A stretch of DNA of 64,000 nucleotides from Cryobacterium adonitolivorans (GCF_004402695.1 NZ_SOFL01000052.1:1-64000); one strand, 5' to 3'; positions 7,199 to 17,602 are shown, numbered from the stretch's first letter. Notes: a model not told the origin generated them from the sequence alone. Made by a program: numbers and translations.

Positions 7199-10100
7199 AT
7201 GACGTACCCGCAGCAGCCCACAGACAACGCGTTCGGCCTGCCCAGCCCCGATCCCGTCCGCGACGCAGCCGTCGTTCCCTCGCCGAGCTTCCCGCAGATC
7301 GAGGGCGAGGTGCTCGACTTCTGGGAGAAGGACGGCACGTTCCAGGCCTCAATCGACAACCGCGAGGGCGCGCCGGAGTGGGTCTTCTACGACGGCCCGC
7401 CGTTCGCCAACGGCCTGCCGCACTACGGCCACCTGCTCACCGGCTACGCCAAGGACCTGTTCCCGCGCTTCCAGACCATGCGCGGCAAGCAGGTTCACCG
7501 CCGGTTCGGCTGGGACACCCATGGTCTGCCGGCCGAGCTCGAGGCCGAGCGAAAGCTGGGCATCACCGACAAGAGCCAGATCGAAGAGATGGGCCTGGCC
7601 GCGTTCAACGCCGTCGCCCGGGAATCGGTGCTCGAGTACACCAAGGACTGGGAGAAGTACGTCACCCGCCAGGCCCGCTGGGTCGACTTCGAAAACGACT
7701 ACAAGACCCTCGACATCACCTTCATGGAGTCGGTGATCTGGGCGTTCAAGGAGCTGCACACCAAGGGACTCGCCTACGAGGGTTACCGGGTGCTGCCGTA
7801 CTGCTGGCGCGACCAGACCCCCCTGTCCAACCACGAACTGCGCATGGACGACGACGTCTACAAGATGCGCCAGGACCAGACGGTCACGGTCACCTTCCCG
7901 CTGGTCGGCGCCAAGGCCGAGACCCTCGGCCTCACCGCGGTGCGGGCCCTCGCCTGGACCACCACGCCGTGGACCCTGCCGACCAACCTCGCCCTGGCCG
8001 TCGGCCCGGACATCGAGTACGCCGTCGTTCCGGCCGGCCCGCACGGCACCCCGGATGCCGAGGTGCTGCGCGAGCAGGCCGGCCCGGCAGCCGGCAGCAC
8101 AGCTGGTGGCAGCACAGCTGGTGGCAGTACTGGTGGTAACGCCACCGAGGTGCTGGGCGCCGAGTACCTGCTGGCGATCGACCTCGTCGGCAGCTATGCC
8201 AAGGACCTGGGCTACGAGAGCGCCGCCGACGCGACGGTCGCGATCAGTCGCACCGTCACCGGCCGCGACCTCGAGGGCGTCTCCTACGACCGCCTGTTCG
8301 ACTACTACGCCGACGAGAGCGAGTGGGGCACTCAGAACGCCTGGCGCTTCGTGGTCGCCGACTACGTCACCACCTCTGACGGCACCGGCATCGTGCACCA
8401 GGCCCCCGCCTACGGCGAGGAGGACCAGACGGTCTGCCAGGCCTACGGCATCCCGGTCATCCTCTCGCTCGACGACGGCGGTAAGTTCCTGGCCGACGTG
8501 ACCGAGGTCGCCGGTCAGCTCTGGAGCGACGCGAACAAGCCGCTCACCCAGCTGATCAAGCAGCAGGGCCGGCTGCTGCGCCAGGCCAGCTACGAGCACT
8601 CATACCCGCACTGCTGGCGCTGCCGCAACCCGCTGATCTACAAGGCCGTGTCGAGCTGGTTCGTGCGGGTCACCGACTTCCGCGACCGCATGGTCGACCT
8701 CAACCAGGAGGTCAACTGGGTTCCGGAGAACGTCAAGGACGGCCAGTTCGGCAAGTGGATCGGCAACGCCCGCGACTGGTCGATCAGCCGCAACCGCTAC
8801 TGGGGCTCACCGATCCCGGTGTGGAAGAGCGACAACCCCGCCTACCCGCGCATCGACGTCTACGGTTCGCTCGACGAACTCGAAGCCGACTTCGGCGTGC
8901 GCCCCACCGACCTGCACCGCCCGTACATCGACGCGCTCACCCGGCCCAACCCCGACGACCCCACCGGGCAGTCCACCATGCGGCGCATCGAGGATGTCCT
9001 CGACGTCTGGTTCGACTCCGGCTCGATGCCGTTCGCGCAGGTGCACTATCCGTTCGAGAACCGGGAATGGTTCGACTCGCACAACCCGGCCGACTTCATC
9101 GTGGAGTACATCGGCCAGACCCGCGGCTGGTTCTACCTGCTGCACGTGCTCTCGACCGCCCTGTTCGACCGGCCCGCGTTCAAGAACGTCGTCAGTCACG
9201 GAATTGTGCTCGGCAACGACGGCCAGAAGATGAGCAAATCGCTGCGCAACTACCCCAACGTCAACGAGGTCTTCGACCGCGACGGCTCCGACGCCATGCG
9301 CTGGTTCCTGATGAGCTCCCCGGTGCTGCGCGGCGGCAACCTCATCGTCACCGAGGAGGGCATTCGCGAAGGCACCCGCCAAATGCTGCTCCCGCTGTGG
9401 AGCACCTGGTACTTCTTCTCGCTCTACGCCAACGCCTCCGGCTACACCGCGATCTGGCGCACCGACTCGACCGATGTGCTCGACCGCTACCTGCTGGCCA
9501 AGACCCGCGACCTCATCGAGGACGTCACCAGCGACCTCGAACGCCTGGACAGCACCCTCGCCGCCTCGCGCCTGCGCGACTTCGCGGATGTGCTGACCAA
9601 CTGGTACGTGCGCCGGTCCCGCGACAGGTTCTGGGCCGGCGTCACCGCCGACGGCACCGGAGCGGATGCCTTCGACACCCTGTACACGGTCCTCGAGACC
9701 GTGACCAGGGTGGCCGCCCCGCTACTGCCGCTGATCAGCGAACGCATCTGGCAGGGCCTGACCGGCGGACGCAGCGTGCACCTCACGGACTGGCCGGACG
9801 CCGCGGTCTTCCCCGCCGATACCGGCCTGGTCACGGCCATGGACCAGGTGCGCCTGGTCAGCTCCACCGTGCTGTCGCTGCGCAAGAAGGCCGGCCTGCG
9901 GGTGCGCCTTCCCCTGGCCAACCTCACCGTCGTCACCACGAACACCGCCGCCCTGGCCGGCTTCGAGGGCATCCTGCGCGACGAGTTGAACGTCAAGGCC
10001 GTCACCCTGGTCGAACAGGAGCCGGGCTCTGCCGAGAGCTACGGCATCACCTCCAAGCTCACCGTCAACGCCAGGGCCGCCGGCCCGCGCCTGGGCAAGC

Positions 10101-10669
10101 AGGTGCAACAGGTCATCAAGGCCGCCCGCACCGGCGACTGGTCCGAGACCGACGGTGTCGTCACCGCCGGCGGCATCGAATTGGCGGCGGGGGAGTACGA
10201 CCTGGAACTGCAGGCCGCCTCCACGGCCACGGACGTCGACTCGGTGCTGAACAGCTCGGCCCTCGCCCTGCTCGCCGGCGGCGGCTTCGTGCTGCTGGAG
10301 ACCACCACCACGCCCGAACTCGAGGCGGAGGGCCTGGCCCGCGACCTCATCCGCGCCGTGCAGGACACCCGCAAGTCGGCCGGATTCGAGGTCAGTGACC
10401 GTATCCGCCTCGACCTGGTCTTCTTCGCCGACACCGACGCCGCCACCTTCGCCCTGGCGACGGGGGTCGATGTGGCCGGCGAAACCCTCGCCACCCGCTT
10501 CCGCACCCATGCCGCCCCGGCCGATACAGCCGGCACCCCCTCCGAATGGCTGCCGGGCCTGACCGGCTCGATCGTGGAGCACTACGTGCGCTTCGAGGCC
10601 GACCACTACGCAAACCACGGACCGGTCATCGTTGCCGTCGCCCGCGAAAAAGGAACCATCAATGTCTGA
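7199..10669 (+). CDS. ileS: isoleucine--tRNA ligase
   Basis: A 1156-residue class I aminoacyl-tRNA synthetase that charges tRNA-Ile in the cytoplasm. The signature HYGH lies at residues 75-78 and KMSKS at 677-681. The CP1 editing domain lies between them, and the anticodon-binding domain follows. Length and layout fit the long, eukaryote-like type 2 IleRS. The start ATG at 7199 follows CCAGGAGAAGC; a frame opening at 7079 runs through the T-box leader and is rejected. Within the editing domain, residues 300-314 are a Gly/Ser/Thr-rich insert made by a 15-bp tandem repeat (8096-8140), an odd place for a repeat expansion. The stop overlaps the start of folC by eight bases. Confidence 0.97.
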   Translation: MTYPQQPTDNAFGLPSPDPVRDAAVVPSPSFPQIEGEVLDFWEKDGTFQASIDNREGAPEWVFYDGPPFANGLPHYGHLLTGYAKDLFPRFQTMRGKQVHRRFGWDTHGLPAELEAERKLGITDKSQIEEMGLAAFNAVARESVLEYTKDWEKYVTRQARWVDFENDYKTLDITFMESVIWAFKELHTKGLAYEGYRVLPYCWRDQTPLSNHELRMDDDVYKMRQDQTVTVTFPLVGAKAETLGLTAVRALAWTTTPWTLPTNLALAVGPDIEYAVVPAGPHGTPDAEVLREQAGPAAGSTAGGSTAGGSTGGNATEVLGAEYLLAIDLVGSYAKDLGYESAADATVAISRTVTGRDLEGVSYDRLFDYYADESEWGTQNAWRFVVADYVTTSDGTGIVHQAPAYGEEDQTVCQAYGIPVILSLDDGGKFLADVTEVAGQLWSDANKPLTQLIKQQGRLLRQASYEHSYPHCWRCRNPLIYKAVSSWFVRVTDFRDRMVDLNQEVNWVPENVKDGQFGKWIGNARDWSISRNRYWGSPIPVWKSDNPAYPRIDVYGSLDELEADFGVRPTDLHRPYIDALTRPNPDDPTGQSTMRRIEDVLDVWFDSGSMPFAQVHYPFENREWFDSHNPADFIVEYIGQTRGWFYLLHVLSTALFDRPAFKNVVSHGIVLGNDGQKMSKSLRNYPNVNEVFDRDGSDAMRWFLMSSPVLRGGNLIVTEEGIREGTRQMLLPLWSTWYFFSLYANASGYTAIWRTDSTDVLDRYLLAKTRDLIEDVTSDLERLDSTLAASRLRDFADVLTNWYVRRSRDRFWAGVTADGTGADAFDTLYTVLETVTRVAAPLLPLISERIWQGLTGGRSVHLTDWPDAAVFPADTGLVTAMDQVRLVSSTVLSLRKKAGLRVRLPLANLTVVTTNTAALAGFEGILRDELNVKAVTLVEQEPGSAESYGITSKLTVNARAAGPRLGKQVQQVIKAARTGDWSETDGVVTAGGIELAAGEYDLELQAASTATDVDSVLNSSALALLAGGGFVLLETTTTPELEAEGLARDLIRAVQDTRKSAGFEVSDRIRLDLVFFADTDAATFALATGVDVAGETLATRFRTHAAPADTAGTPSEWLPGLTGSIVEHYVRFEADHYANHGPVIVAVAREKGTINV
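8096..8140 (+). repeat. 15-bp tandem repeat inside ileS
   Basis: Two identical 15-base units (AGCACAGCTGGTGGC) and a third degenerate unit encode [15 protein letters not shown] in the CP1 editing domain of IleRS. The reading frame is preserved. Confidence 0.9.
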
Positions 10670-12032
10670 CGACTACTACCCCGACGAATTCCGCGACGCC
10701 GGCGACGCCGTGCTCGCAGCGCTTCTCGAGAGGGTGGGCGAGGGCTCCCCCCAGCCGAGGCTGCAGGCCACCCGCCGCGCGGTCGAATTGCTGGGCGACC
10801 CGCAGAACTCGTACCCGATCATCCATGTGACCGGCACGAACGGTAAGACCAGCACCAGCCGCATCATCGAGAGCATCCTGCGCGCCTACGGGCTGCGCAC
10901 CGGGCTGCTGGTGAGCCCGCACCTCGTGCGGCTCAACGAGCGCATCGTGATCGACGGGCAGTCCATCACCGACGAGGCCCTGGCCGCGAACTGGGCCGAC
11001 ATCCAGCCCTACCTGCTCATGGTCGACGCCGAGCTGGCCACGGCCGGTGACGAGCCGCTCACCTTCTTCGAGGCCCTCACGGTTCTCGCCTTCGCGTGCT
11101 TCGCGGATGCGCCGGTCGATGTCGTCGTGCTCGAGGTCGGCATGGGCGGCGAATGGGACTCCACCAACGTCGCCGACGGTCAGGTGGCCGTGTTCACCCC
11201 GATCGCGCTGGACCACACGAGGCGGCTCGGCAGCACCATCGCCGAGATCGCCCGCACCAAGTCCGGCATCATCAAGCCCGCCGCGGCCGTCGTGACCGCC
11301 GCGCAGCTGCCGGAAGCCATGGCCGAGCTGAGCCGGGCAGCCGAGCTCACCGAGTCGACCGTGGTGGGTGAGGGAACCGAATTCGCGCTCCTCGCCAGCA
11401 AGGTGGCCGTCGGCGGACAGCTCATCTCCGTGCGCGGCATCGCCGGCACCTACTCCGAATTGTTCCTGCCGCTCTACGGAACCCACCAGGCCCAGAACGC
11501 AGCCGTGGCCATCGCCGCAGTCGAGTCGTTCCTCGGCGCGGGCAGCCAGGCCCTCGTCGAAGACATCCTGGTGGAAGGCCTCGCCACGGCGACCTCACCC
11601 GGCCGGCTGCAGTTGGTCGGCGTCGAGCCGACGGTGCTCGTCGACGCCGCGCACAACCCGCACGGGGCGCTCGCCCTGTCAGCGGCCCTGGACAGCTACT
11701 TCGACTTCGACGAGATCGTGGTCGTCGTCGGCATCCTCGCCGATAAGGACGCCGCGGGCATCATCGAGGCCCTGCGCCCCGCTGTCGCCCGATTCCACGT
11801 GACCCAGTCGCATTCCGAGCGGGCGATCCCGGTCGACGACCTGGCCGATCTCGTCGCTGAGCACGTCGGCGACGCCGACACCTTCAGGTTCGGCGACCTC
11901 GCCCAGGCCCTCGACGCAGCGCGCGGCTGGGCCCAGGACGCCCCCAAGCGTGCCGTGCTCGTCGCCGGGTCGATCACCCTCGTCGGCGACGCCGTGGCGT
12001 TGGCCGACGCGGGAGACTGGATGACCAAGTGA
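10662..12032 (+). CDS. folC: bifunctional folylpolyglutamate synthase / dihydrofolate synthase
   Basis: A 456-residue Mur-ligase-like enzyme that joins glutamate to dihydropteroate or to folates in the cytoplasm. The P-loop GTNGKT is at residues 58-63. The family motif [17 protein letters not shown] follows, and [10 protein letters not shown] marks the glutamate-ligase domain. The ATG at 10662 overlaps the ileS stop and is preceded by AAAGGAACC, which favours it over a frame start at 10632. The gene order ileS-folC-DUF4233-ndk with overlapping stops and starts indicates one translationally coupled operon under the ileS T-box leader. Confidence 0.95.
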   Translation: MSDDYYPDEFRDAGDAVLAALLERVGEGSPQPRLQATRRAVELLGDPQNSYPIIHVTGTNGKTSTSRIIESILRAYGLRTGLLVSPHLVRLNERIVIDGQSITDEALAANWADIQPYLLMVDAELATAGDEPLTFFEALTVLAFACFADAPVDVVVLEVGMGGEWDSTNVADGQVAVFTPIALDHTRRLGSTIAEIARTKSGIIKPAAAVVTAAQLPEAMAELSRAAELTESTVVGEGTEFALLASKVAVGGQLISVRGIAGTYSELFLPLYGTHQAQNAAVAIAAVESFLGAGSQALVEDILVEGLATATSPGRLQLVGVEPTVLVDAAHNPHGALALSAALDSYFDFDEIVVVVGILADKDAAGIIEALRPAVARFHVTQSHSERAIPVDDLADLVAEHVGDADTFRFGDLAQALDAARGWAQDAPKRAVLVAGSITLVGDAVALADAGDWMTK

Positions 12033-12385
12033 GAAGCGGATCGGTGCGGCGCTCGCTCGCCTCGATCGTGCTCGGCTTCGAGCTGATCGTGGTGTTCCTG
12101 GCCACGCTGGTGATCTTCGGGCTGAGCGACCTGCCCGCCTGGGTCACCCTCGGCGGCGGAGCGCTGCTGTGCCTGATCATGGTCGCCACTCTCGGGTTGC
12201 TACGGTACAACTGGGCCTACACGATCGGCTGGGCCATCCAGGTCGTCATCGTCGCCACCGGATTCCTCAACCCGGCGATGTTCGTCGTCGGGGCATTGTT
12301 TGCCGGCATGTGGGTCTACTGCATGATCACCGGTTCACGCATAGACAGACAGAACCCAGACAGACCGAACAAGGAGAACTCATGA
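12029..12385 (+). CDS. DUF4233 family membrane protein
   Basis: A 118-residue protein with four predicted membrane helices (about residues 9-31, 36-57, 62-82 and 84-104) and a short basic, hydrophilic C-tail (RIDRQNPDRPNKENS). This is the length and position of the actinobacterial DUF4233 family, normally found between folC and ndk. Its function is unknown. A GTG start overlaps the folC stop (GTGA), and its own stop overlaps the ndk start (ATGA), so translation is coupled on both sides. Confidence 0.9.
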   Translation: MRSGSVRRSLASIVLGFELIVVFLATLVIFGLSDLPAWVTLGGGALLCLIMVATLGLLRYNWAYTIGWAIQVVIVATGFLNPAMFVVGALFAGMWVYCMITGSRIDRQNPDRPNKENS

Positions 12386-12801
12386 CTAACGTTCAGGAAA
12401 CACTCGTATTGGTCAAGCCCGACGGCGTGGCCCGCAATCTCTCCGGCGAGATACTCCGCCGGATCGAGGCAAAGGGGTACTCCCTCGTCGACATCAAGCT
12501 CGTGCAGGCCGAGCGCACACTCCTCGCCGAGCACTACGCCGAGCACGCCGGCAAGCCGTTCTTCGAGCCGCTCGTCGAGTTCATGGAAAGCGGGTCGATC
12601 CTGGCCCTGCGTGTCGCCGGCGACCGCGTCATCGAGGGCTTCCGCGCCCTGGCGGGCACCACCGACCCCACCACGGCAGCACCGGGAACCATTCGCGGCG
12701 ACCTCGGTCGGGACTGGGGCCTGAAGGTTCAGCAGAACCTCGTGCACGGTTCGGACTCGCCCGAGTCCGCGGCCCGCGAGCTGGCGCTCTGGTTCGCCTA
12801 G
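12382..12801 (+). CDS. ndk: nucleoside-diphosphate kinase
   Basis: A 139-residue enzyme that transfers the gamma-phosphate of ATP to other nucleoside diphosphates through a phosphohistidine. The active-site histidine is His122 in NLVHGSDS, and the N-terminal LVLVKPDGVARNL is the usual NDK motif. The length is normal for the family. The ATG at 12382 follows AAGGAGAACTC and overlaps the DUF4233 stop. A strong hairpin lies 20 bases after the stop. Confidence 0.97.
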   Translation: MTNVQETLVLVKPDGVARNLSGEILRRIEAKGYSLVDIKLVQAERTLLAEHYAEHAGKPFFEPLVEFMESGSILALRVAGDRVIEGFRALAGTTDPTTAAPGTIRGDLGRDWGLKVQQNLVHGSDSPESAARELALWFA

Positions 12802-12820
12802 ACCCCGCATCCCCTCCACG

Positions 12821-12877
12821 CGAGCCGTGAGAAAAGCCCCGAAAACTGGAAGTCTTCGGGGCTTTTCTCACGGCTCG
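12821..12877. terminator. bidirectional terminator between ndk and the VKOR gene
   Basis: A perfect 23-bp inverted repeat (arms 12821-12843 and 12855-12877) encloses an 11-base loop. The arms contain GAAAAGCCCC and GGGGCTTTTC, so each direction has an internal T-rich segment. It sits between two convergent stop codons (12801 and 12883). Confidence 0.9.
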
Positions 12878-12882
12878 CGGGC

Positions 12883-13482
12883 CTAGAGGCGGTGGAGGAA
12901 GTCCATTTGGAGCTGGGCGACCGTGGCGGCGATGAGGTAGCAGGCGATGGTGATCACGAAAATCCAGGAGTACGCGCCGGCCGCCATCCGTCGCATGCGG
13001 GCCGAACCCGGGATGATGCCGGTCTTGAGGTTGTACAGGGTCACGGCGAGGAACACGGGGATCGTCACGGCCCAGGTGACCATGCACCACGGGCACAGCA
13101 CGTCGAGGACGAAGAAGCTCTGACCCATGAGCCAGATGACGAAGGCAAGCGCCCCGGCGACCCCCAGGTTCAGGCCCAGCCAGAACCACCGCGCGAAGCG
13201 GGCGCCGGAGAGGATCGCGGCGCCGATGGTGATCACTACGCTCCAGCCGGTTACTCCGATCAGAGGGTTCGGGAAGCCGAACACCGCGCCCTGCCAGGAG
13301 CCGAGGTTGGTGCTGCAGCCCACCAGGACGCTGAAGTTGCAGGACAGCTGGGCGTTGGGATCTTCCAGCATCGCGAACTTGTCCAGGGTGAGCGCGAATG
13401 CCGCCGCGAACCCGATTGCCCCGGCGAGGATCAGGAAAACAGCGAGGCCGATCGGAGGCTTTTTTGAGGTGGTGAATGGCAC
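12883..13482 (-). CDS. vitamin K epoxide reductase family membrane protein
   Basis: A 199-residue protein with about five membrane helices. The redox centre CPWC (Cys130/Cys133) and a loop cysteine pair, Cys48 and Cys56, match bacterial VKOR proteins, which reoxidise a DsbA-like thioredoxin-fold partner using quinone. This supports disulfide formation in exported proteins. No DsbA gene is adjacent in this window. The gene is divergent from rne, and the 275 bases between carry the rne leader. Family assignment is firm; the physiological partner is unknown. Confidence 0.92.
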   Translation of the reverse strand: MPFTTSKKPPIGLAVFLILAGAIGFAAAFALTLDKFAMLEDPNAQLSCNFSVLVGCSTNLGSWQGAVFGFPNPLIGVTGWSVVITIGAAILSGARFARWFWLGLNLGVAGALAFVIWLMGQSFFVLDVLCPWCMVTWAVTIPVFLAVTLYNLKTGIIPGSARMRRMAAGAYSWIFVITIACYLIAATVAQLQMDFLHRL

Positions 13483-13529
13483 ATTCGGATTATGCCATGT
13501 GTCGCGTGCGCGTCCCTGAGAATGCGTGC

Positions 13530-13757
13530 GATAATCGAAACAGTCGTTTGAGCCGCGCTCAAACCGATGCCATAAGGCTTAATGGGCGGCATTCGCCCAG
13601 ATTCATTGGTCCTAGACCAAAGGTATTTGCAACCAGAGCCAAGAGCCGGTTGCGTAACGCAATAGGATTCGCGGGGTTTTCGCGCAAGCGAAAGGCCCGC
13701 ACGAGAGAGTAACCGAGTGGGTGGCGCGGTCACCCACAGCGGTCAAGGAGCGCACCA
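13530..13757 (+). promoter_or_regulatory. hairpin-rich 5' leader of rne, with candidate -10 box
   Basis: A GATAAT -10-like hexamer (13530-13535) would place a transcript start near 13542. A chain of perfect inverted repeats follows: 13546-13552/13558-13564 (7 bp), 13583-13588/13594-13599 (6 bp), 13606-13611/13615-13620 (6 bp), 13629-13634/13648-13653 (6 bp, competing with 13650-13654/13658-13662), 13678-13683/13688-13693 (6 bp with a GCAA tetraloop inside an outer 5-bp stem 13671-13675/13696-13700), and 13717-13723/13731-13737 (7 bp). The last ends eight bases before the ribosome-binding site AAGGAG (13745-13750). No Rfam family is recognised by eye. Confidence 0.6.
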
Positions 13758-16421
13758 GTGATGGTGGAAGACAACGACAACAAGAAGCGCAAGGGCCTGT
13801 TCGGCACTCGCAAGACAACCAGGAAGGCGGCACCGGCCAAGCAGCTCGAACCGATCGGTGAGACGCCTGGCGTACCCGCTCAGGGCGACCCGGCCGTGAC
13901 GCCGGAGTCACCGTCGGCTTCGGCCGACCAGTCGTCAGCAGCGTTGGCTACAGCAGCGTTGGCTGCCGCTGTGACGGACCAGCCGGTGGCATTCCCCGCC
14001 TTGCCGACACCGTTCGACGAGACCGTCGAGGTCGTTCGCCGGCCGACGACGTCACTGATCTTCCAGGCACCGGCGATCCTGCCGGCCCCGGTGAGGTCCG
14101 GCGGCCGCCAGCTCGACGACGAGGACGACGACCCCGAAGAAGGCTCGACGGTACGCCGGCGCGCCCGCCGCCGCACCGGCGAAGAGGGCCGCAGCGACGA
14201 CCCCGCGAACACCGTGGTGCGGGTGCGCACCCCCCGCGAACCCGAGCTGATCACCGAGCCCCAGCGCATCAAGGGCTCCACCCGCCTGGAGGCGAAGAAG
14301 CAGCGCCGCCGCGACGGCCGCGATGCCGGCCGCCGCCGCCCGGTCATCACGGAGGCCGAGTTCCTCGCCCGCCGCGAGTCGGTCGACCGCGCCATGGTCG
14401 TGCGTGCCAAGCACAACAAGATCCAGATCGGCGTTCTCGAAGACGGCGTACTCGTCGAGCACTACGTGGCCAAGAACCAGGATGCGTCGCTCATCGGCAA
14501 CGTCTACCTCGGCCGGGTTCAGAACGTGTTGCCGAGCATGGAAGCCGCCTTCGTCGACATCGGACGCGGCCGCAATGCCGTGCTCTACTCCGGTGAGGTC
14601 GACTGGGACGCCGCCGCGGTGAATTCCCCGGGGAGCAGCCAGACCCGCCGCATCGAGCTGGCCCTCAAGCCCGGCGACAAGGTGCTCGTGCAGGTCACCA
14701 AGGACCCGATCGGCCACAAGGGCGCCCGGCTCACCAGCCAGGTGTCGCTGCCGGGCCGGTACCTCGTCTACGTGCCCAACGGGTCGATGAACGGCATCAG
14801 CCGCAAGTTGCCCGACACCGAGCGCGCCAGGCTGAAGAAGATCCTCAAGGAGGTCCTGCCCGACAACGTGGGCGTCATCGTGCGCACCGCCGCCGAGGGC
14901 GCGACCGACGAACAGCTCACCCTCGACGTCAACCGACTCACCTCGCAGTGGGCCTCCATCGCCAAGCAGGTCGAAACGGTTTCCGGCCCGGCCCTGCTGC
15001 ACAGCGAGCCCGACCTGCTGATCAAGATCGTGCGTGACGTCTTCAATGAGGACTTCCACAAGATGGTCATTTCCGGCGACGACGCCCAGGAGGTCATCGA
15101 GTCCTACCTGCGCCAGGTGGCTCCCGACCTCGTCGAGCGCGTCCAGCGTTACGAGGGCGAACGCGACGCGTTCGACGAATACCGCATCTCCGAGCAGATC
15201 GAGAAGGCCCTGGACCGTAAGGTCTGGCTGCCGTCGGGCGGTTCGCTCGTGATCGACCGCACCGAGGCGATGACCGTTGTCGACGTCAACACCGGCAAGT
15301 TCGTCGGGTCTGGCGGAAACCTCGAAGAGACCGTCACCAAGAACAACCTGGAAGCGGCCGACGAGATCGTGCGCCAGCTGCGCCTGCGCGACATCGGCGG
15401 CATCATCGTGGTCGACTTCATCGACATGGTCCTGGAGTCCAACCGGGACCTGGTGCTCCGCCGCCTGGTCGAGTGCCTCAGCCGCGACCGCACCAAGCAC
15501 CAGGTGGCCGAGGTCACCTCGCTCGGGCTTGTGCAGATGACCCGGAAGAAGCTCGGCCTGGGCCTGCTGGAGTCGTTCAGCGAAAACTGCGAGGCATGCG
15601 CCGGACGTGGAATCGTCATCCACCACGACCCCGTTGTCAAGCACCGCCAGACCGCCCAGCCCGCTCAGCCCGCTCAGGAGCGTCGCCCCCGCAGCAAGTC
15701 CAACGGCAACGGCGGCTCTGGCCACGACAACGGCACCTCTGGCCAGCGTGGCAACGGCAACCAGCACTCGGGCCAGGCGCACGCCGCACCCGCGCAGACG
15801 GATGCCGCCAAGGCCGGCCACGGCACGCACGGAATCACCGAGGACGCCAAGCACGCCCTCGCGCTGATCGCCGCGCGCACAATCAGCCGGTCTTTGACCG
15901 GCTCGATCCCCGTGATCCCGCCGACAGAGACAGCTGCCCCGGCCGCTGTCCCGGCTGCCGAGGCCGCCGCCCCGACCGAGACCGAAAGCGTTGAGGCCGC
16001 ACCCGCGGCTCGTTCGACGTCCCGCGGCAACCGTTCGGGCGGCCGTTCGGGTGGCCGCAACGGCCAGACGACCGACAGCGCGCCCGCCGCGCAGCCCGAC
16101 GAGGCGGCCACCGCCCCGGCCACCATCGAGGCCGAGCCCGCCGCACCGGCGGTTCAGGAGTCGGTGCCGGTTCCGGAGGTCGAGCCGGCCGACTCTGTCG
16201 AGGGTGTCGCGATTCTGGACATCCCCGTGCAGAAGTCACCGCGCAGTCGCCGCCCGGTGAGCAAGCAGGTCACCGACCAGCTTCTGGATTCGGTGCTCGA
16301 CGCCCTGCCGGAGCCCAAGCAGCCCGGCCAGGGCCGGTCGCGCAGCCGCCGGGTCACCACGGCCGGAGGTCCGACCGCCACCGTGCAGCCGATCGTGGTT
16401 CCCACTCAGGACAACGCCTAA
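13758..16421 (+). CDS. rne: ribonuclease E/G family endoribonuclease
   Basis: An 887-residue protein that initiates mRNA decay and matures stable RNA. It has a disordered, charged N-terminal extension of about 220 residues, then an S1 domain (GNVYLGRVQNVLPSMEAAFVDIGRG) and the RNase H-like/DNase I-like catalytic core with VVDVNTGKFVG near residues 506-516. The Zn-link cysteines Cys611/Cys614 lie in CEACAGRG. A long Ala/Pro/Glu and Arg/Gly-rich C-tail (GNRSGGRSGGRNGQ) is expected to serve as an RNA/protein scaffold. Two starts are possible: GTG 13758 (seven bases after AAGGAG) and ATG 13761 (ten bases). Long low-complexity arms on both sides are usual for actinobacterial RNase E. Confidence 0.95.
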   Translation: MMVEDNDNKKRKGLFGTRKTTRKAAPAKQLEPIGETPGVPAQGDPAVTPESPSASADQSSAALATAALAAAVTDQPVAFPALPTPFDETVEVVRRPTTSLIFQAPAILPAPVRSGGRQLDDEDDDPEEGSTVRRRARRRTGEEGRSDDPANTVVRVRTPREPELITEPQRIKGSTRLEAKKQRRRDGRDAGRRRPVITEAEFLARRESVDRAMVVRAKHNKIQIGVLEDGVLVEHYVAKNQDASLIGNVYLGRVQNVLPSMEAAFVDIGRGRNAVLYSGEVDWDAAAVNSPGSSQTRRIELALKPGDKVLVQVTKDPIGHKGARLTSQVSLPGRYLVYVPNGSMNGISRKLPDTERARLKKILKEVLPDNVGVIVRTAAEGATDEQLTLDVNRLTSQWASIAKQVETVSGPALLHSEPDLLIKIVRDVFNEDFHKMVISGDDAQEVIESYLRQVAPDLVERVQRYEGERDAFDEYRISEQIEKALDRKVWLPSGGSLVIDRTEAMTVVDVNTGKFVGSGGNLEETVTKNNLEAADEIVRQLRLRDIGGIIVVDFIDMVLESNRDLVLRRLVECLSRDRTKHQVAEVTSLGLVQMTRKKLGLGLLESFSENCEACAGRGIVIHHDPVVKHRQTAQPAQPAQERRPRSKSNGNGGSGHDNGTSGQRGNGNQHSGQAHAAPAQTDAAKAGHGTHGITEDAKHALALIAARTISRSLTGSIPVIPPTETAAPAAVPAAEAAAPTETESVEAAPAARSTSRGNRSGGRSGGRNGQTTDSAPAAQPDEAATAPATIEAEPAAPAVQESVPVPEVEPADSVEGVAILDIPVQKSPRSRRPVSKQVTDQLLDSVLDALPEPKQPGQGRSRSRRVTTAGGPTATVQPIVVPTQDNA

Positions 16422-16445
16422 CGGTCGACGACCCTCATCGGCCCC

Positions 16446-16480
16446 ACAGCGGTGCCGCCCAGTCCGGGCGGCACCGCTGT
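16446..16480 (+). terminator. terminator after rne
   Basis: A perfect 15-bp inverted repeat (16446-16460 / 16466-16480) with loop AGTCC follows the rne stop by 24 bases. There is only a short T-containing tail (TTCTCGTCT). Confidence 0.75.
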
Positions 16481-16552
16481 TCTCGTCTGGGCCTCTCGTC
16501 TGGGCCTTCGGGCTTGACCGGGCTGGTCGCTGCACGCCGGTAAGATCGACGG

Positions 16553-17602
16553 ATGCGCAGGGATAGGGGGTCGGTGAGGCGCGCGCCCACCGGACTCATC
16601 CTCGGTGTTGCGCTGGTGGCCGCCGCGTTCGCGATCCGCGCCGCCAGCCCGGCGTTCGCCGGCTGGGGCGTCCCGGACCGCGCCCAGGACACCATCACCC
16701 TCGCCTTGAGCGTGATCATCGAATCCGCGCCATTCGTGTTCCTCGGCATCCTGCTGTCCACGGTGGTCCAGGTCTGGCTGCCGCACGGCTTCATCACCCG
16801 GTTCCTTCCCCGCCAACCCCTGCTTCGCCGGGCCTGCATCTCGCTGCTGGGCATGTTCTTCCCGGTCTGCGAATGCGGCAACGTGCCGCTGGCCCGCGGG
16901 TTCATGGTGGGCGGCTTCACGGTGCCGGAATCGATCACCTTCCTGCTCGCGGCCCCCATCCTGAACCCGATCACCATCATCACCACCCACCAGGCCTTCG
17001 GCTGGGGAGATGGGATCCTTCTCACCCGCATCGTTGCCGGATTCGTGATCGCGAACGTGATCGGCTGGCTCTTCAGCCGCCACCCGAACCCGGACAGCCT
17101 CCTCACGCGCACCTTCTCGGCTTCCTGCGCCGTGCCGGGCGTCTCCGGGCACGACAATGATCAGCATGAGGGACACAGCCACCCGCCCGGTGCCCGTCCG
17201 GGCCGCATCGAGCGTTCGGTGGACCTATTCACCCGCGAGACCGCGGTGATCATGCCCGCCCTGTTTCTCGGATCGCTGATCGCGGCGCTCACCCAGGTCT
17301 TCGTGCCGCGGTCGGTGCTGCTGGCGCTGGGCAGCAACCCGGTCTGGTCGGTGCTGGCCATGATGGCCCTGGCCTTCATCGTCGCGGTCTGCTCCAATGT
17401 CGACGCCTTCTTCGTGCTGTCGTTCGGCAGCACCTTCATGCCGGGCGGTATCGCCTCCTTCCTCACCTTCGGAGCCATGATCGACGTCAAGATGCTCGCG
17501 CTGATGCGCACCACCTTCACCACCCGCACCCTCGTGCAGATCACCGCCCTGGTGGCCCTGATGAGCGCGGCCGCTGGCCTGCTGGTGAACTATGTCGCCT
17601 AG
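16553..17602 (+). CDS. permease, DUF318/ArsP-like (UPF0718) family
   Basis: A 349-residue membrane protein made of two similar halves of about four helices each. The first half carries the family motif FFPVCECGNVPLARG (about residues 102-116); the second has VCSNVDAFFVLSFGSTF. The cytosolic linker between the halves is His-rich (GHDNDQHEGHSHPPG, about residues 199-213), suggesting metal binding. Members of the family include organoarsenical exporters and partners of TIGR03943 proteins; the substrate here is not determined. The gene overlaps the next one by 11 bases. The ribosome-binding site is weak, so the start (ATG 16553) is probable rather than certain. Confidence 0.88.
   Translation: MRRDRGSVRRAPTGLILGVALVAAAFAIRAASPAFAGWGVPDRAQDTITLALSVIIESAPFVFLGILLSTVVQVWLPHGFITRFLPRQPLLRRACISLLGMFFPVCECGNVPLARGFMVGGFTVPESITFLLAAPILNPITIITTHQAFGWGDGILLTRIVAGFVIANVIGWLFSRHPNPDSLLTRTFSASCAVPGVSGHDNDQHEGHSHPPGARPGRIERSVDLFTRETAVIMPALFLGSLIAALTQVFVPRSVLLALGSNPVWSVLAMMALAFIVAVCSNVDAFFVLSFGSTFMPGGIASFLTFGAMIDVKMLALMRTTFTTRTLVQITALVALMSAAAGLLVNYVA

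Noticed and set aside
12821-12877. Inverted repeat considered as an insertion-sequence end or attachment site
   Set aside because: It lies exactly between convergent stop codons, with no target-site duplication or transposase; a bidirectional terminator explains it fully.
14052-15854. 600-codon open frame on the minus strand
   Set aside because: Antisense to rne; Val/Leu/Asp-rich shadow with no start signal.
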